Positions 47,680 to 57,252 of a DNA stretch of 64,000 nt are shown here, piece after piece. The position numbers were made by a program, and so were the translations under genes. A model generated the notes under the pieces. That model did no database searches. It was not told the origin of the DNA and saw nothing but the letters and a program-made list of their open reading frames with translations. Source of the stretch: Ruminococcaceae bacterium UBA1734 (lineage in GTDB: Bacteria > Bacillota > Clostridia > Oscillospirales > Acutalibacteraceae); contig DCIE01000028.1 of NCBI GenBank assembly GCA_002315765.1, forward strand, positions 1-64,000, read 5' to 3'. Each line of letters begins with the position of its first letter. Within the stretch, counting starts at the first letter, position 1.

Positions 47680-49266
47680 GTGATTCTTATTAACACTTTA
47701 CTTTTAATTTCAAACATATTGTTATGCATTTCTCTTGTGTTCTCTTTTGAAAGACAACTGCAAATGTTACAGCAAAATTCATATTTTCCCTCAAGATACT
47801 TAAAATGGGTAAACCCCTCATTTATGACCGAGCTGACATTTTTATGCTTTGGATTTTGTCTTTCCTCGGTTTTTTATCTCGGCAAAAAGTATCTTGCTTG
47901 TTTGATTTTATCGGCGGTTATGGCGGCGATAAGGTTTATTTCGGCAACAAAGGTGAGAAAAAAATCTATTAAGAAACTTGTCTACACAGGTAGAATAAAG
48001 CGTCTTTTTGCCACCGCTATTATAGTAATGTGCGGACTGATTTCGGCAGAAGAAATATTAAGAAATACTTTAGTCTCTCAAATTGCTTCGATTGTTATCA
48101 ATATGCTTTGTTATATATCCCCTTTGTTTGTGCTTGTTGTTTGGGCTATTACAAAGCCTGTAGAAACGACAATTTCCAATTGGTATATCTGTGATGCCAA
48201 AAAGATTTTAAAGCAAAACGGTAATCTAACCGTAATAGGTATTACGGGAAGTTTCGGAAAAACCACAACAAAGTTTATTTTAAACAGAATTTTAAGCGAG
48301 AAATTTAATACTGTTTGCACTCCTCAAAGCTTTAATACTCCCATGGGAGTGGTAAGAACCGTAAGGGGAGATATAAAGCCCAGCACCCAAGTTTTCATTT
48401 GCGAAATGGGAGCAAAAAATAAGGGCGATATAAAGGAAATATGTGATATTGCTCACCCGAAATACGGAATAATCACCTCGGTAGGTGCTCAACATCTTGA
48501 TACATTCGGCAGCATTGATAATGTATTCAAAACAAAGTTTGAATTAGCCAATGAGGTTGGAAAAAATGGCGGACTTACTTATATTTCCGGCGACTGTGAT
48601 GAAATTTTAAGCCGATACGATAAAAATGATAAAACCTTGGTATTGTTTGGCGGTAACGGTGATTATAGGGTAGAAAATATTACCCGAGGTTCCTTTGGCT
48701 CAACATTTGATTTGGTGCTAAAGGAAAGCAAAATTACCGTAACTACAAAGCTTTTGGGACTCCACAGTATATACGATATTTTGGCGGCTGCTGCGGTAGC
48801 TCACGATTTAGGTGTAGGCGATACCGACATATTAGTAGCCGTTTCTTCCCTTAAACCCACAGAGCATAGATTAGAACTGAAGAATTTTCATAACGGTTCG
48901 CTTTTGATTGACGATGCGTACAACTCTAATCCCGTAGGATGCCTTGAGGCGGTTAGGACTCTCGGTAGTTTTGAGGGTATGAAAAAGGTTATAGTAACAC
49001 CCGGACTTATCGAGCTGGGTGATAAGGAATATGAATCAAATTATGCTTTGGGACTTGAAGCTGCAAAATACTGTGATATAATAGTTCTTGTGGGGAAAAA
49101 CAGGTCAAAGCCTATGATTGATGCGATTTCTACCACGGATTTTGATATTAATAATGTAAAGGTTGTTTCAAGTTTTAAAGAGGCTATGGATTTTTATATT
49201 CCCATAGCGGATAAAAACAGTGTTGTTTTGCTTGAAAACGACCTACCCGACAACTACTTAAATTAA
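47680..49266 (+). CDS. Membrane-anchored Mur ligase (MurF-like)
   Basis: The 528-residue protein has about 160 N-terminal residues with five hydrophobic segments (roughly 3-23, 51-66, 71-87, 108-123, 135-158). A Mur ligase domain follows: P-loop GITGSFGKTTTK near 187, CEMGAKNKGDIKEICDIAHP, the His motif GAQHLDTFGS, and the C-terminal IDDAYNSNPVGCLEAV. The catalytic part resembles MurF, which adds D-Ala-D-Ala to the tripeptide precursor. Soluble MurF is about 450 residues; the membrane part is extra. The exact start is uncertain (GTG 47680 sits too close to AAGG). Confidence 0.85.
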   Translation: MILINTLLLISNILLCISLVFSFERQLQMLQQNSYFPSRYLKWVNPSFMTELTFLCFGFCLSSVFYLGKKYLACLILSAVMAAIRFISATKVRKKSIKKLVYTGRIKRLFATAIIVMCGLISAEEILRNTLVSQIASIVINMLCYISPLFVLVVWAITKPVETTISNWYICDAKKILKQNGNLTVIGITGSFGKTTTKFILNRILSEKFNTVCTPQSFNTPMGVVRTVRGDIKPSTQVFICEMGAKNKGDIKEICDIAHPKYGIITSVGAQHLDTFGSIDNVFKTKFELANEVGKNGGLTYISGDCDEILSRYDKNDKTLVLFGGNGDYRVENITRGSFGSTFDLVLKESKITVTTKLLGLHSIYDILAAAAVAHDLGVGDTDILVAVSSLKPTEHRLELKNFHNGSLLIDDAYNSNPVGCLEAVRTLGSFEGMKKVIVTPGLIELGDKEYESNYALGLEAAKYCDIIVLVGKNRSKPMIDAISTTDFDINNVKVVSSFKEAMDFYIPIADKNSVVLLENDLPDNYLN

Positions 49267-49297
49267 CCTACATTTTATTAAAGGATATGTTGATATT

Positions 49298-50503
49298 ATG
49301 AAAACTACTATTGGAGTATTTTACGGATGCCGTTCGGTTGAACACGAGGTTTCAATTATTTCGGCTGTTCAGGCAATGAACAGTATAAAAAAGGAAAAGT
49401 ACGATGTTGTTCCCGTTTATGTTGCAAAAGACGGGATAATGTACACCGGTGCCGACCTTTTCACCATTGAAAACTACCGTGATTTGCCGAAGCTTCTAAA
49501 AAACTGCCATCAGGTAACATTTATAAAAACAGGTGAAGGAGTAAGCCTTCATTATCTTAAAAACGGAGTTTTCAGCAAGAAAAAAGATGTGAAAATTGAC
49601 TTGGCATTTCCCATTGTTCACGGTACTAACTGCGAGGACGGTACCATGGCAGGATATTTTGAATTTTTGGGTTTACCCTATATCAGTTGCGATATTATTT
49701 CGGCAGCAGTGGGTATGGATAAGTCGGTATTTAAGGATGTGCTTATGGGTGCCGGACTTCCCACTTTACCCTGCTATACATTCAGGGCAAGACAATACCT
49801 TATAAATAAGGAAAAAACCGCAAATGAAATAGAAGAAAAAATCGGATTTCCTCTTATTATTAAGCCGGTAAATTTAGGTTCAAGTGTGGGAATTTCCAAG
49901 GTTAAATCAAAGGAAGAGCTTGTAAACGCCATTGACCTTGCGGTTTCTTTCGGTGATAAGATTTTGGCTGAGAAGGCGATTTCCTCTCTTAGAGAAATTA
50001 ACTGCTCTGTGCTCGGCGATGCAGATGATTGTATGGCATCGGTTTGTGAAGAACCCTTTATGCAGGATGAAATTCTTTCGTATAAAGATAAATATTTAGG
50101 TGGTTCTAAAGGTTCAAAGCAACAGGGATCCAGTAAGGGAATGGCATCTTTAGGCAGAAAAATTCCTGCGGATATTTCGGCGGAAAAATCGGAGGAAATA
50201 AGAGAGATTTCCTGCAAGATATTTAAGGCTATCGGGGCTTCGGGCGTAGTAAGAATAGACTATCTTATGGATACATCGGATAATGATAAAATTTATGCTA
50301 ATGAGATTAATACCATTCCCGGCTCACTCGCTTTTTATCTATGGGAAGCAACAGGGCTTAAATATACCGATATGATTGATAAATTGGCGGATATTGCCTT
50401 TAAAAGACAAAGAAACAGGGATAATCTGACCTTTACTATTGACACCAATATTCTTTCGGGGGTATCTTTCGGTTCAAAGGGAAGTAAGGGCTCAAAATTT
50501 TAA
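49298..50503 (+). CDS. D-alanine-D-alanine ligase family protein
   Basis: The 401-residue ATP-grasp enzyme has FYGCRSVEHEVSIISA, FPIVHGTNCEDGTMAGYFEF, KPVNLGSSVGISK and NEINTIPGSLAFYLWEA. A Ser/Gly/Lys-rich insertion (GGSKGSKQQGSSKG) occupies the loop before MASLGRKIPA, and the protein ends in GSKGSKGSKF. Standard Ddl is about 310-370 residues. It joins two D-Ala residues (or D-Ala with another residue) for the neighbouring MurF-like enzyme. Confidence 0.9.
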   Translation: MKTTIGVFYGCRSVEHEVSIISAVQAMNSIKKEKYDVVPVYVAKDGIMYTGADLFTIENYRDLPKLLKNCHQVTFIKTGEGVSLHYLKNGVFSKKKDVKIDLAFPIVHGTNCEDGTMAGYFEFLGLPYISCDIISAAVGMDKSVFKDVLMGAGLPTLPCYTFRARQYLINKEKTANEIEEKIGFPLIIKPVNLGSSVGISKVKSKEELVNAIDLAVSFGDKILAEKAISSLREINCSVLGDADDCMASVCEEPFMQDEILSYKDKYLGGSKGSKQQGSSKGMASLGRKIPADISAEKSEEIREISCKIFKAIGASGVVRIDYLMDTSDNDKIYANEINTIPGSLAFYLWEATGLKYTDMIDKLADIAFKRQRNRDNLTFTIDTNILSGVSFGSKGSKGSKF

Positions 50504-50522
50504 AAAAATCAGGTGAAGTTTT

Positions 50523-51710
50523 TTGACCTCGTTATTGTTAAAATTATTCATAAAAGACTATGAAAATATCGGCGATAAGGATGTTCGTGAAAAATACGGA
50601 GTTTTAGGGGGAATAGTGGGAATTATTTGCAATATTCTCCTTTGCTCATCAAAAATAATTTTCGGATTGGCGGCAAAAAGTATTTCCATTATTGCCGATG
50701 GACTTAATAACCTTTCGGATATGGGTTCGTCTGTAATAACCATGATTGGCTTTAAGCTTTCAAACAAACCGGCAGATAAGGACCACCCCTTCGGCCACGG
50801 AAGAATGGAGTATATGTCGGCATTTATCGTTTCGGTGCTTATTCTTATTGTCGGTTTTGAGCTTGGCTCAAGCTCGGTTAAATCCTTAATAAACCGAGAG
50901 GCATCTCCTGTTTATTCCACCTTTTCCATAATCGTTCTTATTGGCTCGGTTGCGGTAAAGCTTTGGATGTATTTATTCAATAAAAAGTTGGGTAAAATTA
51001 TTGATTCGGATGCCTTAATGGCTACGGCTCAGGACAGTATCAACGATTGCATTACCACAACAGCCATTTTGGCAGCGGTAATAATTTCAAGAATTTTTAC
51101 GGTTTCCTTTAATCTTGATGCCATATTGGCCTTGTTTGTGGCAGGATTTATTCTTTGGTCGGGTATTTCTTCGGCAAAAGATACTCTGGCAAGTATTTTG
51201 GGCAAGGCCCCCGATAAAGGTCTTATTGATGAGATTGAAAATACGGTTTTGTCCTTTGAAGGATTTATGGGTATTCATGACCTTATTGTTCACGATTACG
51301 GTCCCGGCAGACAGTTTGCCTCGGTGCATATTGAAGTGCCTCAGGATATTAATATCGTGGAATGTCATGAAAGGGTTGACCTTTGCGAAAAGGTTGTTCA
51401 GGAAAAAACAGGGGTTGAGCTTGTTATTCATATGGACCCTATTGATACCGATAACCAAGAAGTAGCAAAGACAAAGGAAGAAATGATTTCGGTTATCAAG
51501 TCCATTGATGAAAGACTTACTTTGCACGATTTTCGTATGACTCCCACGGCACAAAAGAGAACAAATCTGATTTTTGATGTAGTTCTACCTGCAGGACTAA
51601 AGATTTCAAATGAGGAAATTATTGACCTTATTTGCAGTAAGGCAAAACAGGTAAATGATACATATTGTTGTGTTATTACGGTGGATAGGGATTTTACAGG
51701 CACTTATTAA
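50523..51710 (+). CDS. Cation diffusion facilitator (zinc/iron/manganese exporter)
   Basis: TTG start at 50523 with AGGTG upstream. The 395-residue protein has six membrane helices. It carries the metal motif SIIADGLNNLSDMGSSVITM (D..N..D), DHPFGHGRMEYMSAFIVS and the second site DALMATAQDSINDCITT, plus a cytoplasmic C-terminal domain about 130 residues long. It exports divalent metal by proton antiport. Confidence 0.9.
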   Translation: MTSLLLKLFIKDYENIGDKDVREKYGVLGGIVGIICNILLCSSKIIFGLAAKSISIIADGLNNLSDMGSSVITMIGFKLSNKPADKDHPFGHGRMEYMSAFIVSVLILIVGFELGSSSVKSLINREASPVYSTFSIIVLIGSVAVKLWMYLFNKKLGKIIDSDALMATAQDSINDCITTTAILAAVIISRIFTVSFNLDAILALFVAGFILWSGISSAKDTLASILGKAPDKGLIDEIENTVLSFEGFMGIHDLIVHDYGPGRQFASVHIEVPQDINIVECHERVDLCEKVVQEKTGVELVIHMDPIDTDNQEVAKTKEEMISVIKSIDERLTLHDFRMTPTAQKRTNLIFDVVLPAGLKISNEEIIDLICSKAKQVNDTYCCVITVDRDFTGTY

Positions 51711-51730
51711 GCTATAAAAGCATATTTTAC

Positions 51731-51749
51731 GGACGGTTTTAAGCCGTCC
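51731..51749 (+). terminator. Terminator after cation exporter
   Basis: Short GC stem GGACGG/CCGTCC followed by TTTTTTT. Confidence 0.8.
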
Positions 51750-51783
51750 TTTTTTAATGCCCGAATGTGAATAAATTGTAAAA

Positions 51784-51800
51784 GGTCAGGAAAAGTCAAA
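51784..51800 (+). promoter_or_regulatory. CtsR-like heptad repeat upstream of grpE
   Basis: GGTCAGG-AAA-AGTCAAA resembles the CtsR operator (tandem GGTCAAA heptads, 3-nt spacer) with two mismatches. No CIRCE element was found near this operon. A direct match to CtsR control is tentative. Confidence 0.35.
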
Positions 51801-51819
51801 AAATTTTTTCAAAAAACTA

Positions 51820-51847
51820 TTGACTTTTGGAAAATAGTGCATATAAT
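51820..51847 (+). promoter_or_regulatory. Promoter of grpE-dnaK-dnaJ
   Basis: TTGACT (51820-51825), 16-bp spacer, TATAAT (51842-51847). Confidence 0.72.
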
Positions 51848-51901
51848 AATAATCGTTCCAAAGATTTTTTGACGGTAAGTCAAAGGTTAGGAGGTAGTGA
51901 A

Positions 51902-52441
51902 GTGGCTGAGGAAAATAAGGAAAAAACCACTGCCGAAGAAACGGTAGAGGAAAAAAAGGAAACCACAGGAAAGAAAGATAGGAAAAAGCAAAGCAAAACC
52001 ACAAGCGAAATAGAAAACCTTAAAAAAGAGCTTGAACAAAAATCCGATTTGTTGGCAAGAACCGCCGCCGAGTTTGATAATTTTAAAAAGCGTACCGAAA
52101 GGGAAAAAAGCGGAATTGCCGAATATGCTAAGGCTTCGGTTATTAAAAAACTTTTGCCGGTTATTGATAATATTGAAAGAGCCGGTGCGGTAGACAAGGA
52201 TAACCCGGATTACATTAAGGGAATAGAAATGATAATAAAGCAGTTCGTTTCCCTTGCCGAAACTCTTGAGATTGTAGAAATCGGGGAGGTCGGAGAAAAG
52301 TTTGACCCTAATTTCCATGATGCGGTAATGCACATTGAGGATGAAAATTTAGGTGAAAACGAGATTGCCCAAGTTTTGCAAAAGGGTTATAAATTAGGAG
52401 ACACAGTAATAAGACCTGCCATGGTACAGGTTGCTAATTAA
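51902..52441 (+). CDS. grpE: Nucleotide exchange factor GrpE
   Basis: GTG at 51902 has AGGAGG 7 nt upstream; the longer frame to 51827 is mostly promoter. The 179-residue protein has a Glu/Lys-rich N-terminal tail, the long coiled-coil helix IENLKKELEQKSDLLARTAA-EFDNFKKRTEREK and the C-terminal beta-wing (VGEKFDPNFHDAVMHIEDEN). It releases ADP from DnaK. hrcA, often first in Firmicutes dnaK operons, is absent here. Confidence 0.93.
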   Translation: MAEENKEKTTAEETVEEKKETTGKKDRKKQSKTTSEIENLKKELEQKSDLLARTAAEFDNFKKRTEREKSGIAEYAKASVIKKLLPVIDNIERAGAVDKDNPDYIKGIEMIIKQFVSLAETLEIVEIGEVGEKFDPNFHDAVMHIEDENLGENEIAQVLQKGYKLGDTVIRPAMVQVAN

Positions 52442-52473
52442 TTAAAATATTAACTTTAAAGGAGAAAAATATT

Positions 52474-54318
52474 ATGGGAAAGATTATAGGTATTGACCTT
52501 GGTACAACAAACTCTTGTGTAGCAGTTATGGAAGGCGGAGAGCCGGTTGTAATTGCCAACGCCGAGGGTTCAAGAACAACTCCGTCAGTAGTTGCATTTT
52601 CAAAAACAGGAGAGAGAATGGTAGGTCAGGTTGCAAAGCGTCAGGCTATTACAAATCCTGATAGAACCATTAGCTCAATCAAGAGAGAAATGGGAACTGA
52701 TTACACTGTTGCCATTGATGATAAGAAATATACTCCGCAGGAAATTTCGGCCATTATTTTGCAGAAATTAAAGGCTGATGCCGAGAGCTATTTGGGCACA
52801 ACGGTTACAGAGGCTGTTATTACCGTTCCTGCTTACTTCACCGATGCACAGCGTCAGGCAACAAAGGATGCAGGTAAAATTGCCGGTCTTGAGGTTAAGA
52901 GAATTATTAACGAGCCAACCGCCGCTGCTTTGGCATACAGTATTGATAAGGAAGACGACCAGAAGGTTATGGTATATGACCTTGGCGGTGGTACCTTTGA
53001 TGTATCTGTTATCGAAATGGGAGACGGAGTTCAAGAGGTTCTTGCAACTGCCGGTAACAACCGTTTAGGCGGAGACGACTTCGATAAGAGAATTATGGAC
53101 TTTATCGTTTCAACCTTTAAGGCTGAACAGGGTATTGACCTTTCAGGCGATAAAATGGCTATGCAGCGTGTTAAGGAAGCCGCTGAAAAGGCAAAAATTG
53201 ACCTTTCCGGTATGACAACTGCCGACATTAATCTTCCTTTCATTACTGCCGATTCAACCGGTCCTAAGCATTTTGAAACAACCCTTACAAGAGCAAAGTT
53301 CAACGAACTTACCGCTGATTTGGTTGAGGCAACAATGGGACCTGTTCGTCAGGCACTTTCCGATTCGGGACTTAACAAGAACGAAATCAATAAGGTTCTT
53401 ATGGTTGGCGGTTCTTCCCGTATTCCTGCCGTTCAAGAGGCTGTTAAGAACTTTATGGGCAGTGAGCCGTTTAAGGGTATCAACCCCGATGAATGTGTTG
53501 CCATCGGTGCATCGCTTCAAGCCGGTGTTTTAGGCGGAGATGTAAAGGGCTTGTTGCTTCTTGATGTTACACCGCTTTCACTCGGTATTGAAACTATGGG
53601 TGGCGTTTCCACAAAGGTTATTGAAAGAAACACCACAATTCCTACAAAGAAGAGCCAAATCTTCTCTACCGCTGCTGACGGTCAGACCTCGGTTGAGGTT
53701 CATGTACTTCAGGGCGAACGCGAATTTGCAAAGGACAATAAAACCTTGGGTGTATTCCACCTTGACGGTATTGCTCCGGCTCCCCGTGGAATTCCTCAAA
53801 TCGAAGTTACCTTTGATATTGATGCCAATGGTATCGTTCATGTATCGGCAAAGGATTTAGGAACAGGTAAAGAAAACAATATTACCATTACTTCAAATAC
53901 CAATATGTCAAAAGAAGACATTGATAAGGCTGTTAAAGAGGCTGAAAGCTATGCCGCTGAAGATAAAAAGCGCAGAGAAGCAGTGGATGTAAGAAACAAT
54001 GCCGACCAAATGATTTATCAAACCGAAAAGACTATTACCGACCTTGGCGATAAGCTTTCCGCCGATGAAAAGTCAAAAATTGAAACCGCTAAGGATGCAT
54101 TAAAGGAAGCACTTAAGGGTGAAGATATTGATGCAATTAAGGCAAAGCAGGAAGAACTTCAAAAGGAACTTTATGCCGTAAGCGAAAAGGTATATAAGGC
54201 AGCTCAGGAAGCGCAGGGTGCTGCAGGTGCAAACCCGGGTGCCGACCCTAATGCCGCAGCCGGTCAGGACAATGTTTACGAAGCCGACTTTACCGATGTT
54301 GACGATAATAAGCAGTAA
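52474..54318 (+). CDS. dnaK: Molecular chaperone DnaK (Hsp70)
   Basis: The 614-residue protein has GIDLGTTNSCVAVMEGGEPV at the N-terminus, the second phosphate loop VYDLGGGTFDVSVIEMG, and the adenosine motif MVGGSSRIPAVQEAVKNF. The substrate domain contains LLLLDVTPLSLGIETMGGVS. It is the typical short Gram-positive form. The C-terminal tail ends in the acidic EADFTDVDDNKQ. Strong AAAGGAG ribosome-binding site. Confidence 0.98.
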   Translation: MGKIIGIDLGTTNSCVAVMEGGEPVVIANAEGSRTTPSVVAFSKTGERMVGQVAKRQAITNPDRTISSIKREMGTDYTVAIDDKKYTPQEISAIILQKLKADAESYLGTTVTEAVITVPAYFTDAQRQATKDAGKIAGLEVKRIINEPTAAALAYSIDKEDDQKVMVYDLGGGTFDVSVIEMGDGVQEVLATAGNNRLGGDDFDKRIMDFIVSTFKAEQGIDLSGDKMAMQRVKEAAEKAKIDLSGMTTADINLPFITADSTGPKHFETTLTRAKFNELTADLVEATMGPVRQALSDSGLNKNEINKVLMVGGSSRIPAVQEAVKNFMGSEPFKGINPDECVAIGASLQAGVLGGDVKGLLLLDVTPLSLGIETMGGVSTKVIERNTTIPTKKSQIFSTAADGQTSVEVHVLQGEREFAKDNKTLGVFHLDGIAPAPRGIPQIEVTFDIDANGIVHVSAKDLGTGKENNITITSNTNMSKEDIDKAVKEAESYAAEDKKRREAVDVRNNADQMIYQTEKTITDLGDKLSADEKSKIETAKDALKEALKGEDIDAIKAKQEELQKELYAVSEKVYKAAQEAQGAAGANPGADPNAAAGQDNVYEADFTDVDDNKQ

Positions 54319-54332
54319 TTTTTAAAGGTGTT

Positions 54333-54363
54333 GGATTAGAGTGGTGTTTTGCCACTCTAATGC
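54333..54363 (+). terminator. Hairpin between dnaK and dnaJ (attenuator-type)
   Basis: GG-ATTAGAGTGG/CCACTCTAAT-CC stem with 7-nt loop, followed by a short CCCTTTT. Probably a partial terminator or RNA-processing signal lowering dnaJ relative to dnaK. Confidence 0.6.
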
Positions 54364-54398
54364 CCTTTTACATAACTTGTTGGTAGGAGAAAATTATT

Positions 54399-55562
54399 TT
54401 GGCTGAAGATAAAAGAGATTATTACGAGGTCTTGGGTGTAGATAAATCCGTTGGTGATGATGACCTTAAAAAAGCATATAGAAAAGCCGCAAAGAAATAT
54501 CATCCCGACCTACATCCCGGTGATAAAGAGGCGGAAAAGAACTTCAAAGAGGTAAACGAGGCTTATGAAATCTTGTCGGATAAGGAAAAAAGAGCCCGTT
54601 ACGACCAGTTCGGTCATGCCGGAGTAGACCCGAATTTCGGTGCCGGTGGCGGCGGATTCGGCGGTGGCGGATTCGGTGGATTCGGCGACTTCGGAGACCT
54701 TGGAGATATTTTCGGTTCGTTTTTCGGCGGCGGATTCGGTGGCGGTGTCCGTCAACGGGACCCGAATGCACCGAGAAGAGGCGGAGATACCTCGGCTGCT
54801 GTTAACCTTTCTTTTGAAGAGGCGGCAAAGGGCTGTAAAAAGACCGTAAAGGTAACAAAAATTGATAACTGTACCGATTGTGGCGGTTCGGGTTGTGAAA
54901 AGGGCAGCAGCTCTAAGACTTGTCCTGTTTGCCATGGTTCAGGTAGAGTTAACACTGTTCAGCGTACACCCTTCGGTCAAATGCAAACCCAAACCGTTTG
55001 TAATAACTGCCACGGTAGCGGTAAAATCATTGATAATCCTTGCCACACCTGTGCCGGTAAGGGCAGAATAAGGCATACCGTTGAAAAGACCATTGATGTA
55101 CCCGCCGGTATTGATGACGGACAGGTATTATCGGTAAGAGGCGGAGGAGATGCCGGAGTAAACGGCGGACCTTCAGGTGATTTAAGAGTCAGTGTTAATG
55201 TCAGACCTCACCCGATTTTTGAGAGGGACGGTTTTGATGTTTACTGTGAAATTCCCATTACCTTTACCGAGGCTGCTTTAGGTGCCGAAATTACCGTGCC
55301 CACATTAGAAGGAAAGGTGAAATTCCCCATTCACGAGGGTACCCAACCCGGAGATGAGTTTAAGCTGAGAGGCAAGGGTATTCAGCGACTCAATTATGCC
55401 GGAAAAGGCGACCAATATGTTAAGATAACCGTTGAAGTTCCAAAGGATTTAAGCAAGGAACAAAAGCAAAAGCTTAAGGATTTTGAGTCGGCTTGCGGTG
55501 AAAAGAACTATAAAAAGAAGAAGTCCTTCCTTGAAAAAGCAAAAGACTTCTTTAGTGAATAA
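54399..55562 (+). CDS. dnaJ: Co-chaperone DnaJ (Hsp40)
   Basis: TTG start at 54399 with TAGGAGA upstream. The 387-residue protein has the J-domain DYYEVLGVDKSVGDDDLKKA...YHPDLHPG (HPD), a glycine/phenylalanine-rich linker, and four CxxCxGxG zinc repeats (CTDCGGSG, CPVCHGSG, CNNCHGSG, CHTCAGKG). The substrate domains end in EKAKDFFSE. It stimulates DnaK ATPase. A terminator follows. Confidence 0.97.
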   Translation: MAEDKRDYYEVLGVDKSVGDDDLKKAYRKAAKKYHPDLHPGDKEAEKNFKEVNEAYEILSDKEKRARYDQFGHAGVDPNFGAGGGGFGGGGFGGFGDFGDLGDIFGSFFGGGFGGGVRQRDPNAPRRGGDTSAAVNLSFEEAAKGCKKTVKVTKIDNCTDCGGSGCEKGSSSKTCPVCHGSGRVNTVQRTPFGQMQTQTVCNNCHGSGKIIDNPCHTCAGKGRIRHTVEKTIDVPAGIDDGQVLSVRGGGDAGVNGGPSGDLRVSVNVRPHPIFERDGFDVYCEIPITFTEAALGAEITVPTLEGKVKFPIHEGTQPGDEFKLRGKGIQRLNYAGKGDQYVKITVEVPKDLSKEQKQKLKDFESACGEKNYKKKKSFLEKAKDFFSE

Positions 55563-55573
55563 TTAAATATTTT

Positions 55574-55602
55574 CGGCTGTAAGAAGTAAGTTTTTACAGC
55601 CG
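55574..55602 (+). terminator. Terminator of grpE-dnaK-dnaJ
   Basis: Stem CGGCTGTAA/TTACAGCCG followed by TTTTTTTA. Confidence 0.88.
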
Positions 55603-55615
55603 TTTTTTTATTGTG

Positions 55616-57097
55616 TTATAAATTCATTTCGGCAATAAATTCTCCGGAGTATTCATTAAGGAATGCTTCGGCATTTTTTATCATTGAAACAGTTGCAATA
55701 TTATCTTTAAAGGAAAATGTGAAATATGCGTTTCCGAGATAAATATCAATAATTTGAAGTTTTAAAATCAATTTTTCACTTTCAGCCCAACACCCCGATA
55801 CGGCACAGTCGTATAAAAAATCGGGATTTTCGGAAGGAAGTCCGGCGTGGTAATCGGAATATCCGAGTTGGGGGAATTTCGAGAAAACATTTTTAGAAAA
55901 TCCAAAGGGTAATACCTTTTCACCCTGTTCATTCTTATAAACAAATTTTCCTTCATCTCCGAAAAATTCAAAATAAAATTCCGTTATGCCGGTTGGGTTT
56001 TTATGACAGATGAATTTCTTGCCCGAAATATTGTTTTGATATTCGGAACGGGAATTTCCTTTTAATGAAAACAACTCTAAATTTTCGGAAAGCTTAATAG
56101 AATGGTTGTATGCCGATTTATTCTCGGGAATAGGATTTTCTTTAATATTATCGTATATGTAATTGTAAAAATTATTGACAATCACTGCTTTTGCATCCGT
56201 AAATCCTTGGTTGTCGCCGGTGCAAACAAAAATTAAATCTTTTTGGGGATAGCAAAGGGTAAACTGACAACCCATACCGTTAAAACCAAATCCGTTATCC
56301 TCAAGACACCAAATCTGAAAACCGTATCCCTTTGCAAAAATATCGGTGAACCCCGTTTCAATATTACAAACCTGTTTTGAAGTAGCAAGACTCACATATT
56401 CTTTGCTTATAAGCTGTTTGCCGTTCCATTCGCCGTTGTTCATCAGCAGTCTGGCAAAAGATGCAATATCTCTTGTGGTGCAAAGCAAAGCCGAATCACC
56501 GAAGGAATCGTCATTTTTTGTTTTAAGTATTTGTGCGTCTTTAAAGGTGTTTAAATACCTGAATATTCTTTCGTTTAACAAATCAAAAAGCGATTTCCCC
56601 GAAACTCTCTCAACTAAGGAACAAAGTACCTGAGAAGCCGGGCTGTCATAATTCCAGCGCATACCCGACGGTATTCGGGCATTATTTTTGTTTAAGTACA
56701 AATGTGTTCTGTCAAAGTCATCACTGCAAAACCAATTCGGTGTTTCGCCACAGGTTTCCATTGTGAGCATATCTTTAACGGTCATTTGTTTCATATATTC
56801 CGGTAATTCACCGTCAATTTTGTCGGGGAAAAAATTACAAATTTTGTCGTTGAGCTTGATTTTTCCGTCATCATAAAGCAACCCCAATGCAATAGCAACA
56901 AAACTCTTGGTTTGGGAATACATTCTGTGTACTTTATCCTTTGAAAAAGGCTTCCAATAGTATTCGGCAAAAATGTCATTGCCTTTCATCATCAGTACAC
57001 TGTGGCTTACAACCCCTGCTCGTTCAATGCTTTTAATATAATTTGTAATATTTTGAGATGAAATTCCGGCAAACTCCGGCGTTATTTTTTCAAACAT
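55616..57097 (-). CDS. Serine hydrolase of the beta-lactamase/PBP-like (CubicO) family
   Basis: The 493-residue protein has the SxxK motif in RMYSQTKSFVAIALGLL (Ser near 66) and the second-motif region RWNYDSPASQVLCSLVERVS. The C-terminal third is a unique beta-rich domain. No signal peptide is visible. Such enzymes act on D-amino-acid peptides or esters rather than on beta-lactams. AAAGGGTGAGAGT precedes ATG. It stands alone. Confidence 0.85.
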   Translation of the reverse strand: MFEKITPEFAGISSQNITNYIKSIERAGVVSHSVLMMKGNDIFAEYYWKPFSKDKVHRMYSQTKSFVAIALGLLYDDGKIKLNDKICNFFPDKIDGELPEYMKQMTVKDMLTMETCGETPNWFCSDDFDRTHLYLNKNNARIPSGMRWNYDSPASQVLCSLVERVSGKSLFDLLNERIFRYLNTFKDAQILKTKNDDSFGDSALLCTTRDIASFARLLMNNGEWNGKQLISKEYVSLATSKQVCNIETGFTDIFAKGYGFQIWCLEDNGFGFNGMGCQFTLCYPQKDLIFVCTGDNQGFTDAKAVIVNNFYNYIYDNIKENPIPENKSAYNHSIKLSENLELFSLKGNSRSEYQNNISGKKFICHKNPTGITEFYFEFFGDEGKFVYKNEQGEKVLPFGFSKNVFSKFPQLGYSDYHAGLPSENPDFLYDCAVSGCWAESEKLILKLQIIDIYLGNAYFTFSFKDNIATVSMIKNAEAFLNEYSGEFIAEMNL

Positions 57098-57252
57098 ACT
57101 CTCACCCTTTTATTGAAAACAATAGGCTATCTTAAAAAACATAATAACAAAATATACTTAATTAGTCAAATCAAATTTGATATAGTGTTTGACAATTTTG
57201 TGGTTTTTATCTATAATTGTATGGTATTATTATGTGAAGGATGATTAATAGT

